Source: Rhodothalassium salexigens DSM 2132 (lineage in GTDB: Bacteria > Pseudomonadota > Alphaproteobacteria > Sphingomonadales > Rhodothalassiaceae). From it: 64,000 nt of DNA. A program made the translations under genes and the position numbers. The notes below the pieces were generated by a model. The model saw only the letters and a list, made by a program, of their open reading frames with translations, made no database searches and had not been told where the DNA came from. Shown here in pieces: positions 48,294 to 58,791 of the stretch. Position 1 is the stretch's first letter; every line of letters begins with the position of its first letter. Where the stretch lies: NCBI RefSeq assembly GCF_004341375.1, contig NZ_SLXO01000001.1, forward strand, positions 124,001 to 188,000. The letters run 5' to 3'.

Positions 48294-49694
48294 ATGGCCA
48301 CCGACCGTTACGACCTGATCGTCCTGGGCGCCGGCCCCGGCGGCTATGTGGCCGCGATCCGGGCCGCGCAACTGGGCATGAAGACCGCCATCGTCGAGCG
48401 CGAAAATCTCGGCGGCATCTGCCTCAACTGGGGCTGCATCCCCACCAAGGCGCTGCTGCGCTCGTCCGAGGTCTATCATCACCTGCACCGGCTGAAGGAT
48501 TTCGGCTTGCACGCCGACAATCCGGGCTTCGACCTGGACGCGGTGGTCAAGCGCTCGCGCAGCGTCGCGGGCCAGCTCAACCGGGGCGTCGGCCACCTGC
48601 TCAAGAAGCACAAGGTGACCACCATCATGGGCACCGGCCGGCTGACCGGGCCGGGCACGCTGAGCGTCGAGACCCAGGACGGCACCCAAACGCTCGCCGC
48701 CGCCCATATCCTGCTCGCCACCGGCGCGCGGGCGCGCGAGCTTGACCATCTCAAGGCCGACGGCGAGCGCATCTGGACCTACCGCCACGCCATGACGCCC
48801 AAGGCCATGCCCAAATCGCTGCTGGTCATCGGCTCGGGCGCCATCGGCATCGAGTTCGCCAGCTTCTACGCCGACATGGGCGCCGAGGTGACGGTGGTCG
48901 AGGCGGTCGACCGCATCCTGCCGGTGGAAGACCCCGAGATCAGCCAGTTCGTCGCCAAACAACTGACCGCGCAAGGCTTGACCCTGCACACCGGCGCCAG
49001 CGTCGACGCCCTCACGGCCACCCGCGACGCGGTCGAGGCGCGGATCACACTTGCCGACGGCACCACCGAGACCCGGCAGTTCGACCGAGCGATCCTGGCC
49101 ATCGGCATCGTCGGCAACACCGAAGGCCTGGGGCTTGAAGACCTGGGCGTCCGGGTCGAGCGCGGCCATGTGGTCACCGACCAATGGGGGGCCACCGGCA
49201 TCGACGGCGTCTGGGCCATCGGCGACCTGACCGGCCCGCCCTGGCTGGCCCACAAGGCGAGCCACGAAGGCGTGGCGGCGGTCGAGCGCATGGCCGGGCT
49301 TGAGACCGCGCACCCGCTCGACACCGACAACATCCCCGGCTGCACCTATGCCCGCCCGCAGGTGGCCAGCGTCGGCCTGACCGAGAGCCAGGCGAAGGAC
49401 GCGGGCTATGAGGTCAAGATCGGCCGCTTCCCGTTCATCGGCAACGGCAAGGCGATCGCGCTCGGCGAGCCCGAGGGCCTGGTCAAGACCGTATTCGACG
49501 CCCAGACCGGCGCGCTGCTCGGCGCCCATATGGTTGGCGCCGAGGTCACCGAGTTGATCCAGGGCTATGTGATCGCGCGACAGTTGGAGGCGACCGAGGA
49601 AGACCTGATGCGTACCGTGTTCCCACACCCGACGCTGTCGGAGATGATGCACGAAAGCGTGCTCGACGCCTTCGGCCGGGTCATTCACTACTGA
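48294..49694 (+). CDS. lpd: Dihydrolipoyl dehydrogenase (E3)
   Basis: This 466-residue flavoenzyme reoxidises dihydrolipoyl groups. It has the FAD site GAGPGGYVAAIRAAQLG, the redox pair in GGICLNWGCIPTKA, the NAD site GSGAIGIEFASFYADMG and the C-terminal HPTLSEMMHE with the catalytic His-Glu. It closes the pyruvate dehydrogenase cluster, 83 bases after pdhC. Other 2-oxoacid dehydrogenases may share it. Confidence 0.97.
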   Translation: MATDRYDLIVLGAGPGGYVAAIRAAQLGMKTAIVERENLGGICLNWGCIPTKALLRSSEVYHHLHRLKDFGLHADNPGFDLDAVVKRSRSVAGQLNRGVGHLLKKHKVTTIMGTGRLTGPGTLSVETQDGTQTLAAAHILLATGARARELDHLKADGERIWTYRHAMTPKAMPKSLLVIGSGAIGIEFASFYADMGAEVTVVEAVDRILPVEDPEISQFVAKQLTAQGLTLHTGASVDALTATRDAVEARITLADGTTETRQFDRAILAIGIVGNTEGLGLEDLGVRVERGHVVTDQWGATGIDGVWAIGDLTGPPWLAHKASHEGVAAVERMAGLETAHPLDTDNIPGCTYARPQVASVGLTESQAKDAGYEVKIGRFPFIGNGKAIALGEPEGLVKTVFDAQTGALLGAHMVGAEVTELIQGYVIARQLEATEEDLMRTVFPHPTLSEMMHESVLDAFGRVIHY

Positions 49695-49903
49695 GCGACG
49701 GGCGGCGCGGTGCGAGGTGGGGCGGCGATGGCCGGCGATCCACGGCGGTCAGGGCACCGTTAAACAGGGTTTTTTCTTGATCTTGTTGCCTTTCAGGAAT
49801 GCGGTTAACATAACGTTAGGATTTAGCTGGCGCTGCAGCGGCCGATGACGCGACCGATGAATCAAGGACTGCGGAGTGACGGGTTGGCCAAGGTATAGAA
49901 GCG

Positions 49904-50818
49904 GTGGCTAGTCGTGCCACCGACGCGCAGGGGAGACCGGGCATGGGGGCAGATCGCGTGCCGATGCCGCAGCATGAGGGAGAGGCCGTCGGACCACGGA
50001 CGACCTCTGCGCCGCAGACGCCTGACCAGCCGATAGCCGCCGATCCGCTGGGCGGGGCGGAGTTGGAGAGCGTTCAGCGGCAGGACGATCACGCCGAACT
50101 TGCCGCCCGGTTGGGCGAGGCATTGCAGGCCCGCGACCGGTTTCTGGCCAATATGAGCCATGAATTGCGCACGCCGCTGAACGCGATCATGGGGTATTCC
50201 GACTTGCTTCTGGCGGCCGACCTCAGCCCGCTGGATGCCCAGCAGCGCATCCATCTGGAGACGATCCACCAAGCCAGCCAGCACATGCTCAATCTGGTCA
50301 GCGACATTCTCGATTACGCCAAGGCCCAACAGGCCCGTCTGGGGTTGCGCTGTGGGGACCATCGGGTCAGCGACCTGGTGGACTATCCGCTGCGCTTGCT
50401 GCACGGTTTCGCCCACGATCGGGGCGTGACCATCGCGCTGGAAGGCGGCGGCGATCTGCCGGTCTATTGCGACCTGACCCGGGCCCATCAGGCGGTTTCC
50501 AACATGCTGTCCAACGCCATCAAGGTGTCACCACCGGGTGCCGTCGTCAGTCTGGTCATCGCCGCCCGGCCGGAGACCGGCGAGGTCCTGATCGCCATTC
50601 GCGACGAAGGCCCCGGGATGACGGAAGCGGAGATCCAACAGGCGCTCGAACCGTTCGTGCAACTGGAACACCCGCTGAAGAAAACCATCGCGGGCACCGG
50701 CCTCGGTCTGCCCTTGTCGGTCGAATTGATGCGGCTGCACGGCGGCACCTTGACGGTGCGCTCGGTACCGGGGCGGGGCACCGAGGTTCGGTTGACCTTC
50801 CCCTCCCGCCCCGCGTAG
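49904..50818 (+). CDS. Soluble histidine kinase without sensor domain
   Basis: This 304-residue protein has an H-box SHELRTPLNAIMGYSDLL with phospho-acceptor His86, a dimerisation helix pair (about 75-140), an N-box with Asn204 (MLSNAIK), G1 DEGPGM at 234-239 and G2 GTGLGL at 264-269. No membrane helix or PAS domain is present; the first 60 residues are disordered. The start is a GTG at 49904; an ATG at 49943 is an alternative. No response regulator is adjacent, so it is an orphan. The H-box is of the DivJ/PleC-like type common in alphaproteobacteria. It stands between lpd and lipA. Confidence 0.85.
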   Translation: MASRATDAQGRPGMGADRVPMPQHEGEAVGPRTTSAPQTPDQPIAADPLGGAELESVQRQDDHAELAARLGEALQARDRFLANMSHELRTPLNAIMGYSDLLLAADLSPLDAQQRIHLETIHQASQHMLNLVSDILDYAKAQQARLGLRCGDHRVSDLVDYPLRLLHGFAHDRGVTIALEGGGDLPVYCDLTRAHQAVSNMLSNAIKVSPPGAVVSLVIAARPETGEVLIAIRDEGPGMTEAEIQQALEPFVQLEHPLKKTIAGTGLGLPLSVELMRLHGGTLTVRSVPGRGTEVRLTFPSRPA

Positions 50819-50982
50819 ACAGGCGCTGGCAGCGCCCCGACTCTGGCGGCGGCCCGGATTGCAACCGGGCGCGCTGCCCCTTGCGCGGCTGTGTCACTTG
50901 CGCCCGCGCTGTCAACGGCTAAGTCTACACCTCATGACACCGGCCCGACCCCGTCGCCGCGCCAGCACGAAGGACCCGTCCC

Positions 50983-51969
50983 ATGACCACGGCCAAGCCG
51001 ACCCCCGATCGCCAGCGCCCCGATCCCCGGACCCCCGACCGCAAGCCCAACTGGCTGCGGGTCAAGGCGCCGATCTCGCGCGAGTATGGCGAGACCCGGC
51101 GGCTGATGCGCTCGCTCAAGCTCAACACCGTGTGCGAGGAAGCGGCGTGTCCCAATATCGGCGAGTGTTGGAGCCAGCGCCATGCCACGGTGATGATCCT
51201 GGGCGACACCTGCACGCGGGCCTGTGCCTTTTGTAACATCAAGACCGGCCTGCCGAATCCGGTCGACCCGGACGAGCCGGCCCATGTCGCCGAGGCTTGC
51301 GCCGACATGGGGCTCAAGCACATCGTCATCACGTCGGTGGACCGGGACGACCTGCCCGACGGCGGGGCGCAACACTTCGTCCGGGTGATCGAGGCCCTGC
51401 GCCGGTCGAGCCCCGAGACCACCATCGAGATCCTGACCCCCGATTTCCGCCACAAGCCCGGCGCCATCGAAACCGTGGCCGAGGCACGCCCCGATGTGTT
51501 CAACCACAATCTGGAGACCGTGCCGCGGCTGTATCCGACGATCCGGCCGGGTGCGCGCTATTTCCACTCCTTGCGGCTGTTGCAGCGGGTCAAGGAAGTG
51601 GCCCCCGACGTGTTCACCAAGTCGGGCATCATGGCCGGTCTGGGCGAACAGCGCCTGGAGGTGCAGCAGGTGATGGACGACATGCGGTCGGCCGATATCG
51701 ATTTCCTGACCATCGGCCAGTATTTGCAACCCACCAAACGCCACGCCCCGGTCGCGCGCTATGTGAGCCCCGACGAATTCGCCGACTATGAGCGGCTGGC
51801 GCGCTCGAAGGGCTTTCTCATGGTCTCGGCGAGCCCGTTGACCCGGTCGAGCTATCACGCCGGCGACGATTTCGAGAAGTTGCGCGCCGCGCGCGAGGCC
51901 AAGCTCGCCCAGACCGGCCAGGCCGCCCCAGGCGCCCAAGCCGCGAAGACCGCGGCGGCCGCCGAGTAA
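50983..51969 (+). CDS. lipA: Lipoyl synthase
   Basis: This 328-residue radical SAM enzyme inserts sulfur at C6 and C8 of protein-bound octanoate. The auxiliary cluster cysteines are in [12 protein letters not shown] and the radical SAM cluster in CTRACAFC; the C-terminal [14 protein letters not shown] includes the RSSY serine ligand. It serves the lipoyl domains of PdhB and PdhC encoded just upstream. The last 20 residues are a low-complexity Ala/Gln tail. Confidence 0.97.
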   Translation: MTTAKPTPDRQRPDPRTPDRKPNWLRVKAPISREYGETRRLMRSLKLNTVCEEAACPNIGECWSQRHATVMILGDTCTRACAFCNIKTGLPNPVDPDEPAHVAEACADMGLKHIVITSVDRDDLPDGGAQHFVRVIEALRRSSPETTIEILTPDFRHKPGAIETVAEARPDVFNHNLETVPRLYPTIRPGARYFHSLRLLQRVKEVAPDVFTKSGIMAGLGEQRLEVQQVMDDMRSADIDFLTIGQYLQPTKRHAPVARYVSPDEFADYERLARSKGFLMVSASPLTRSSYHAGDDFEKLRAAREAKLAQTGQAAPGAQAAKTAAAAE

Positions 51970-52000
51970 CCGGCCGGCGGCCGGGGCGGGGAGGGCGCCA

Positions 52001-52402
52001 ATGGTGCAGTTCCGCCGCCGCAGCGCGCCGTCGTCCCTGCCGCTGGGCGGCTGGCGGGCGGCGCGCCTTGTTTTGCCGCTGCTCATGGTGACCGCGACCC
52101 TGCTGGCGCTCGACGCCTGGGTCGTCGGCTGGGTCAGCGCGGGCCTCGACGACCCGCGCCGCGCCCGCCGGGTGCTGCTGGCCTCGGCGCTGGGGTTGGG
52201 CGTCCTGGCCTGGACGGTCGACCGGCGCCCCCGGGCGTCCTGGCTTGCCCTGTTCGGCGGCATCGCGCTGTTTTTCGCCGGCCTCAAGGTTGCCGGCTTC
52301 GCGCGCCCCTGGCTCGACGTCGGGTTGGCGCTGGGGCTGGCGGCGGTTGTGGGGCTCGGGTCGGTGGCGGTGTTGCGGCTGGTCATCGGCCGCGGCGATT
52401 GA
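52001..52402 (+). CDS. Uncharacterised membrane protein
   Basis: This 133-residue protein has a basic N terminus and four probable membrane helices with short Arg-rich loops (DDPRRARR, DRRPRAS). I do not recognise a family. It lies 31 bases after lipA with a GGGAGG site, so it is likely cotranscribed with lipA and the RatA-like gene. Confidence 0.6.
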   Translation: MVQFRRRSAPSSLPLGGWRAARLVLPLLMVTATLLALDAWVVGWVSAGLDDPRRARRVLLASALGLGVLAWTVDRRPRASWLALFGGIALFFAGLKVAGFARPWLDVGLALGLAAVVGLGSVAVLRLVIGRGD

Positions 52403-52526
52403 CCGCGCCGGCGCCGGGCCCCAGGCCGGGCATCTCTAAGCGTCTGTCGAGGCTTGGGGAACGCTGGCAGCGTCGCGATGTCGGTTCGCCTTGACGCCGG
52501 CGCCGGGGCCTTCTATGTCACCGGCC

Positions 52527-52979
52527 ATGCCGCGTCATCGTGAACGTCGAGTCTTACCCCACACGCCGGAACAGCTCTTCGATCTGGTGTCCGATGTGGA
52601 GAATTACCCGGACTTCGTGCCCTGGGTGGCCGGGGTGCGTATGCTGGACCGCCGGGACGACCTGATCGTCGCCGATCTGGTGGTCGGCTTTCGGATGATC
52701 CGGGAAAGCTTCCGGTCTCGGGTGACCCTGGAACGGCCCCATCACGTCCATGTGGACTATGTGCGCGGGCCGCTCAAATATCTTTACAACGACTGGCGTT
52801 TCCGCCCGGTCGACGGCGGCACCGAAATCGACTTCGAGGTCGATTTTCAGTTCAAGTCGAAGATGTTCGAGCGGCTGGCCGGGGCCCTGTTCACCGAAGC
52901 CGTGCAGCGCATGGTCTCGGCCTTCGAGCGCGAGGCGCGGCGCCGCTACGGCCGCAACAGCATCTCCAGCGCCACCTGA
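52527..52979 (+). CDS. RatA/Coq10-family START-domain protein
   Basis: This 150-residue protein has the START-like fold of the Coq10/RatA family: VLPHTPEQLFDLVSDVENYP at the start, then FVPWVAGVRML and the helical C terminus FTEAVQRMVSAFEREARRRY. Members bind quinone or lipid, or affect ribosomes; in this lipA-ratA-cinA arrangement the role is not settled. The ATG at 52527 is preferred over one 36 bases earlier because the family begins there. Its 3' end overlaps the convergent pncC gene by 34 bases. Confidence 0.9.
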   Translation: MPRHRERRVLPHTPEQLFDLVSDVENYPDFVPWVAGVRMLDRRDDLIVADLVVGFRMIRESFRSRVTLERPHHVHVDYVRGPLKYLYNDWRFRPVDGGTEIDFEVDFQFKSKMFERLAGALFTEAVQRMVSAFEREARRRYGRNSISSAT

Positions 52980-53461
52980 ACGGTGGCCAGCCGCACCGCC
53001 GTGCGGCCCCGGTCGCCGAAGCGGTGCTCGGCGGTGCGTGTCGCCGCGCCCGAGCGCGCCAGGGCGAACCACACCAGCCCCACCGGCTTGGCATCGCTGC
53101 CGCCGCCCGGCCCCGCAACCCCGGTGACCGCCACGGCCATCTGCGCCCGGCTCCGCGCCAGGGCGCCCTCGGCCATGGCGCGCGCCACCGGCGCCGACAC
53201 CGCACCGTGGGTGGCGATGAGATCCGCCGGCACGCCCAACAACTCGGTCTTGGCGGCGTTGGTGTAGGTGACGAAGCCGCGGTCGACCACCGCTGACGAG
53301 CCCGGGATCTCGGTCAGCAGGCCGGCGATCAGCCCGCCGGTGCAGCTCTCGGCGGTGGCGACCATGTGGCCCTGCGCGCCGGCGTCGGCCACCAGCCGGG
53401 ACGCCAGGTCGCGCAACGGGGCCGGGAACAGGCTGTCGGGGAGCGGGCGATCGGCGGTCAT
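52946..53461 (-). CDS. pncC: Nicotinamide-nucleotide amidohydrolase (CinA C-terminal family)
   Basis: This 171-residue enzyme is a stand-alone CinA C-terminal domain, which deamidates nicotinamide mononucleotide in pyridine-nucleotide recycling. ATAESCTGGLIAGLLTEIPG and AVTGVAGPGGGSDAKPVG are diagnostic. It follows pgpA by 13 bases on the same strand and overlaps the end of the RatA-like gene on the other strand. Confidence 0.93.
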   Translation of the reverse strand: MTADRPLPDSLFPAPLRDLASRLVADAGAQGHMVATAESCTGGLIAGLLTEIPGSSAVVDRGFVTYTNAAKTELLGVPADLIATHGAVSAPVARAMAEGALARSRAQMAVAVTGVAGPGGGSDAKPVGLVWFALARSGAATRTAEHRFGDRGRTAVRLATVQVALEMLLRP

Positions 53462-53474
53462 CGGCGGCGCGCGC

Positions 53475-53972
53475 TCACAGGCTCGGCAGGCCGAGCGTCA
53501 GCCCCAGGGCGAGCACCAGCAGCCCGGCCACGGTACCGGCGAAGGCGTCGTCGACCATGGCGCCGACACCGCCCTTCAGCCGCCGGTCGAGCGCGCGAAT
53601 GGGCCACGGCTTGGTGATGTCGAACAGGCGGAACAGCGCGAACGCCAGCACCAGCCCCTCCCAGCCCATGCCGCCGGCCAGGAACGGCAGCGGCAGCATG
53701 GTCAGCCATTGGCCGACCACCTCGTCGATCACCACCTCGGGCGCGTCGTCCCGGCCGGTGCTGTGACCGTGCAGGCCGGCGGCCCACAGGCCGGTGATGA
53801 ACACCACCGCACAGCCGGCGAACAGCAAGAGCGGCCCGCCCCAGGTCAACAGGCCCCAGCCGAGGCCCACGGCCACCGCCGAGCCCCAGGTGCCCGGTGC
53901 CGGGCGCAGCTTGCCGACCCCGAACAGGGTGGCGATCAGCTTGGCCCAGCGAACTTCAAGATCATATCTCAT
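53475..53972 (-). CDS. pgpA: Phosphatidylglycerophosphatase A
   Basis: This 165-residue membrane enzyme removes phosphate from phosphatidylglycerophosphate. It has APGTWGSAVAV, VVIDEVVGQWLTMLP and FDITKPWPI, the PgpA motifs, with about four membrane helices. It starts 3 bases after the stop of the carboxyltransferase gene and is followed by pncC. The ispDF gene that often precedes it in this group is not here. Confidence 0.95.
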   Translation of the reverse strand: MRYDLEVRWAKLIATLFGVGKLRPAPGTWGSAVAVGLGWGLLTWGGPLLLFAGCAVVFITGLWAAGLHGHSTGRDDAPEVVIDEVVGQWLTMLPLPFLAGGMGWEGLVLAFALFRLFDITKPWPIRALDRRLKGGVGAMVDDAFAGTVAGLLVLALGLTLGLPSL

Positions 53973-53975
53973 TGG

Positions 53976-55583
<1,608 letters not shown>

Positions 55584-55860
55584 GGGGGCTGCTTTCCGGG
55601 AATTCGACGTTTGCCGGCTCAGGTCTACGTCATCCACGGCAATGAGGAAAGACCACGCCACGCCGATCGGCCGGCGGCACGCCGATGCGGGCCCGTCCCT
55701 GGCACGGCGCTTTACAAAAAATTTATTGTCACGCGGCTTATTCTACCGGGGGCAGTGATGTGTCAGGGCGTCAAGTCGCCAGGGGCGGTTCGTCGGGGTC
55801 GGGCCACGCGCGGGGCGACCGGCGGTTCGGGATAATGGCCGTCGTTTGAGGGGGAAGGGC

Positions 55861-57726
55861 ATGATGAACTTTGTGTTGGACGGGTTTTCCGGGCGGGCGC
55901 GCGGCGGGGCCGGGCGAGCGGGCTCGGATCGCTGGTGCTGGGCGCATCTTGCGCACGACGGCCGGTTCGTCGAGGTGAGCACTGGCTTGTGCACGCTATT
56001 GCAACGGGAGCGTGCCGGTTTGATCGGCCTCGACCAGCGCGCCCTGCTGGAGTCCCAGGTGGTCCAGGACGCCGAGCCCGACGCGGTATGGGCCGAGATC
56101 CAGGCCGGCGTGGCCAAGCGGGTGGATTGGTGCTGGACGGCCGGCGATGGGACGCGCCGGTGGGTCTGCGCGGATTATTCGCCGTCGCCAACGGGGCGCG
56201 GCGGGGTCGAGATGATCGTTTGGGACGTGACCGAGCGGCGCGAGCGCGAACGGGCGGTGGCGATGCGATGGGAGGCGATCACCGCGGGCATCGCGATGAT
56301 CGAATTCGATACCCAGGGCAATATCCTGGCGGCCAATGACACGTTTCTGGGGGCGGTCGGCTATGACCGCGACGAGGTGGTCGGTTGTCACCATCGGATC
56401 TTTGTCGAACCGCAGATGCGTGAGAGCGCCGACTATGCCGATTTCTGGCGCCGACTGGGCAGCGGCCAGCCGTTTTCCGACCGGTTCAAGCGCCAGCGCA
56501 AGGACGGTCGCCCGATCTGGATCCGGGGCAGCTACACGCCGGTTCGCGACCTCGACGGTCAACTGACCGGCGTGGTCAAGCTGGTCGCCGACGTGACCGA
56601 CGAAACGCTGCGCGCCCTGTCGTTCGAGAGCCAGGTCGCCGCCCTGCATCGATCCATGGCGGTGGCGGAATTCTCCATTGATGGCACGATAGAAACCGCC
56701 AACACCAATCTCCTGTCGCTGCTCAGCTATGAGGCGTCGGCCCTGGTTGGACAGAGCGAGGCGGTGCTGGTCGGCGACGACGATGGTGGGCGCGCGGCGT
56801 TGGCCGACCTGTGGCAGACCTTGCGCAGCGGCGACCATTGGACCGGCGAGGTGGCGCGGCGAACCTGCGACGGCGGCACTGTCTGGCTGCAGGTGAGCTA
56901 CAACCCGGTGGCCGGCGAAAGCGGTCAGATCGACAAGGTGGTCTTGGTCGCCAGCGATGTGACCGCCCAGGTGGCGGCACGCCAACGCGCCGAACGCACG
57001 GCGGCGGACCTGGAGCGCAAGCTGACCCACATCATCGCCGCGATCGGCGACGTCTCCGGGCGGTCGGACGGTGCCGCCGATGCCTCGCAGCAGGCCGAAC
57101 ACACGGTTCAGTCGATGGCCGGCGCCGCCGCCGAGATGCGCCAGGCGTTCGACCGCATCGCTCACAGCGTTCAGCAGTCGTGCAGCACGGTGGAGCAATC
57201 CATGGCCGACAGCGCCGCCGCGCGCGCGTCGAGCGACGCCATGGCCGAGGCGGCTACCGCGCTGACCGGAATTGTCGACATGATCCAGGCCATCGCGTCG
57301 CAGATCAACATGCTGGCGCTCAACGCGACGATCGAATCCGCCCGCGCGGGCGAGGCGGGTAAGGGTTTCGCGGTGGTCGCCGGCGAGGTCAAGCGTCTGG
57401 CCGGTCAAGTGGGCGGGGCGACCGAGCAGATCACCGAAGTGATCGGGCGGCTGCAAGCCTTGGCCGGCGACGTGGTCGCCACGCTGGAGCGGATGCGCGG
57501 CTCCATCGAGGGCGTCGGCAGCCATTTCGAGGACGTCAACGATCTGGTCGTCGCCCAGACCGCGGCTACCCAGGAGATCGCCGACAATATGCACGCCACC
57601 GCCGCGGCGGTGAGCCATATCAAGGACAGCCTGTCGACGATCTCGTCGGCGGCCGTGCAAGCGGAAAGCCGGGCACAGGAAGGATTGGCGGTTTTCAAGC
57701 TCCTGCGCGACCAATCCCTGGCTTGA
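55861..57726 (+). CDS. Cytoplasmic PAS-domain methyl-accepting chemotaxis protein
   Basis: This 621-residue protein has three PAS-like domains (roughly 15-130, 135-255 and 260-380; the second contains GNILAANDTFLGAVGYDRDE) and a C-terminal MCP signalling coiled coil (about 400-610) with IASQINMLALNATIESARAG and KGFAVVAGEVKRLAGQVGGA. No membrane helix is visible, so it is a soluble receptor. PAS domains of this type often bind haem or FAD and sense oxygen or redox state, but no ligand residue is certain. The start at 55861 follows GGGGAAGGG. Confidence 0.9.
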   Translation: MMNFVLDGFSGRARGGAGRAGSDRWCWAHLAHDGRFVEVSTGLCTLLQRERAGLIGLDQRALLESQVVQDAEPDAVWAEIQAGVAKRVDWCWTAGDGTRRWVCADYSPSPTGRGGVEMIVWDVTERRERERAVAMRWEAITAGIAMIEFDTQGNILAANDTFLGAVGYDRDEVVGCHHRIFVEPQMRESADYADFWRRLGSGQPFSDRFKRQRKDGRPIWIRGSYTPVRDLDGQLTGVVKLVADVTDETLRALSFESQVAALHRSMAVAEFSIDGTIETANTNLLSLLSYEASALVGQSEAVLVGDDDGGRAALADLWQTLRSGDHWTGEVARRTCDGGTVWLQVSYNPVAGESGQIDKVVLVASDVTAQVAARQRAERTAADLERKLTHIIAAIGDVSGRSDGAADASQQAEHTVQSMAGAAAEMRQAFDRIAHSVQQSCSTVEQSMADSAAARASSDAMAEAATALTGIVDMIQAIASQINMLALNATIESARAGEAGKGFAVVAGEVKRLAGQVGGATEQITEVIGRLQALAGDVVATLERMRGSIEGVGSHFEDVNDLVVAQTAATQEIADNMHATAAAVSHIKDSLSTISSAAVQAESRAQEGLAVFKLLRDQSLA

Positions 57727-58047
57727 TCCGTCGGCGCTCCTGCGTATGGAGCGAGTATTGCGCGCCGGGCGGCCGACGCCGCCGCTCCGCTTGCGCCGCC
57801 CATGGGCCCCGAACGCCGCGCCTGGTTGACCAGGCTTGCCGCCCCCAACGGCGGTGTTGCGCGCTGCCGCCAGGTGGCGCGGCAATCCCTGGGCGCCGGT
57901 GGCCGGGGTGTGGCCCCGCTTTGTGGTCTGGCGCCCAGGGTCGGCGGCTGGGTGGCGCGGCTGCGGGCGCAAGGCCGAACGCGGGCAAGGGCTGCCTTTT
58001 CCGCCCATCCTAGTTTGCCGCACCACCAACAGCCAGCGGGGCTCGGG
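57727..58047. other. Non-coding stretch after the chemoreceptor gene
   Basis: A weak hairpin (CGCTCC at 57735-57740 and GGAGCG at 57748-57753, then AGTATT) follows the MCP stop and may end its transcript. The rest is GC-rich with no supported gene. Confidence 0.45.
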
Positions 58048-58665
58048 TCAGTCGACGAGGAACAGGGCGGTCAGGGTGGGCTGATCGGGCAGGCCGGTGG
58101 GTCGCAATTGGGCTTGCTCTTGCACCGCCTTGATCGCTTCGCTGGTCGCGGCGTCGTACTCGGTGTTCACGGCGCCGTCATAGAAACCGCGCTGCTTGAG
58201 TTTTTGTTTGATGCGCCGGACGGTCTCGGCATAGACCGACACCGCCTCGCCGCCTTCGCCCAGGGTGACCGAGGGGCTGAAGGCGGTCAGCCGGTCATTG
58301 CCCATCAGCGCGACCACTTGGCCCACCGCCTGGTGGAACGGGCGGTCCTCGACCCGGCTACAGTAAGCATCCACGGCGAGCAACAGCGACGTCACGCTGT
58401 GCCAGCCCATCAGATCGTAGGTCTCGGTCTCGGCCTGGTTGAGGCCGGTCACATAGCCGGCCACCCAGCCTGCATAGACGCCGAACTGAACCGATTTTTC
58501 CCCCAATGTTTCTTGGAATTCGGAACAGGCCATGTTGCCGGCGCCTTTTACGGCGAAACGGCCGTCGGCGTCGGAGAAGCCGGCCGCCGAGGGCGCGACA
58601 AAGGCGAGACAGGCGCACAGGGCCAAGCCCTTGGCGTGCGCGGACAGAGTGGCCAAACGGGGCAT
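58048..58665 (-). CDS. Secreted protein with peptidoglycan-binding domain
   Basis: This 205-residue protein has a signal peptide (cut near APSAAG, about residue 29). An N-terminal domain follows with CSEFQETLGEK, YAGWVAGYVTGLNQ and a second Cys in VDAYCSR, a likely disulfide, resembling Rap1a/HdeA-like small domains. The C-terminal 60 residues are a peptidoglycan-binding type 1 domain (RIKQKLKQRGFYDGAVNTEY). The ATG at 58665 follows AGGAGATTTGC. Its partners are unknown. Confidence 0.75.
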   Translation of the reverse strand: MPRLATLSAHAKGLALCACLAFVAPSAAGFSDADGRFAVKGAGNMACSEFQETLGEKSVQFGVYAGWVAGYVTGLNQAETETYDLMGWHSVTSLLLAVDAYCSRVEDRPFHQAVGQVVALMGNDRLTAFSPSVTLGEGGEAVSVYAETVRRIKQKLKQRGFYDGAVNTEYDAATSEAIKAVQEQAQLRPTGLPDQPTLTALFLVD

Positions 58666-58690
58666 GCAAATCTCCTGAGGGAAGGACACG

Positions 58691-58722
58691 AAAAGGCCGG
58701 GATCATTGGAACGATCCCGGCC
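58691..58722 (-). terminator. Terminator after the serine-protease gene
   Basis: A 10-pair stem (GGCCGGGATC at 58695-58704 with GATCCCGGCC at 58713-58722) is followed on the minus strand by TTTT (58691-58694). It lies 70 bases after the protease stop. Confidence 0.8.
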
Positions 58723-58791
58723 CGCCTTGTCGAGGTCCGAAGCAGCGGCAGCGACGGCAATCGACCGCCGCTGTCCGCCGCCGGTGCAGGC

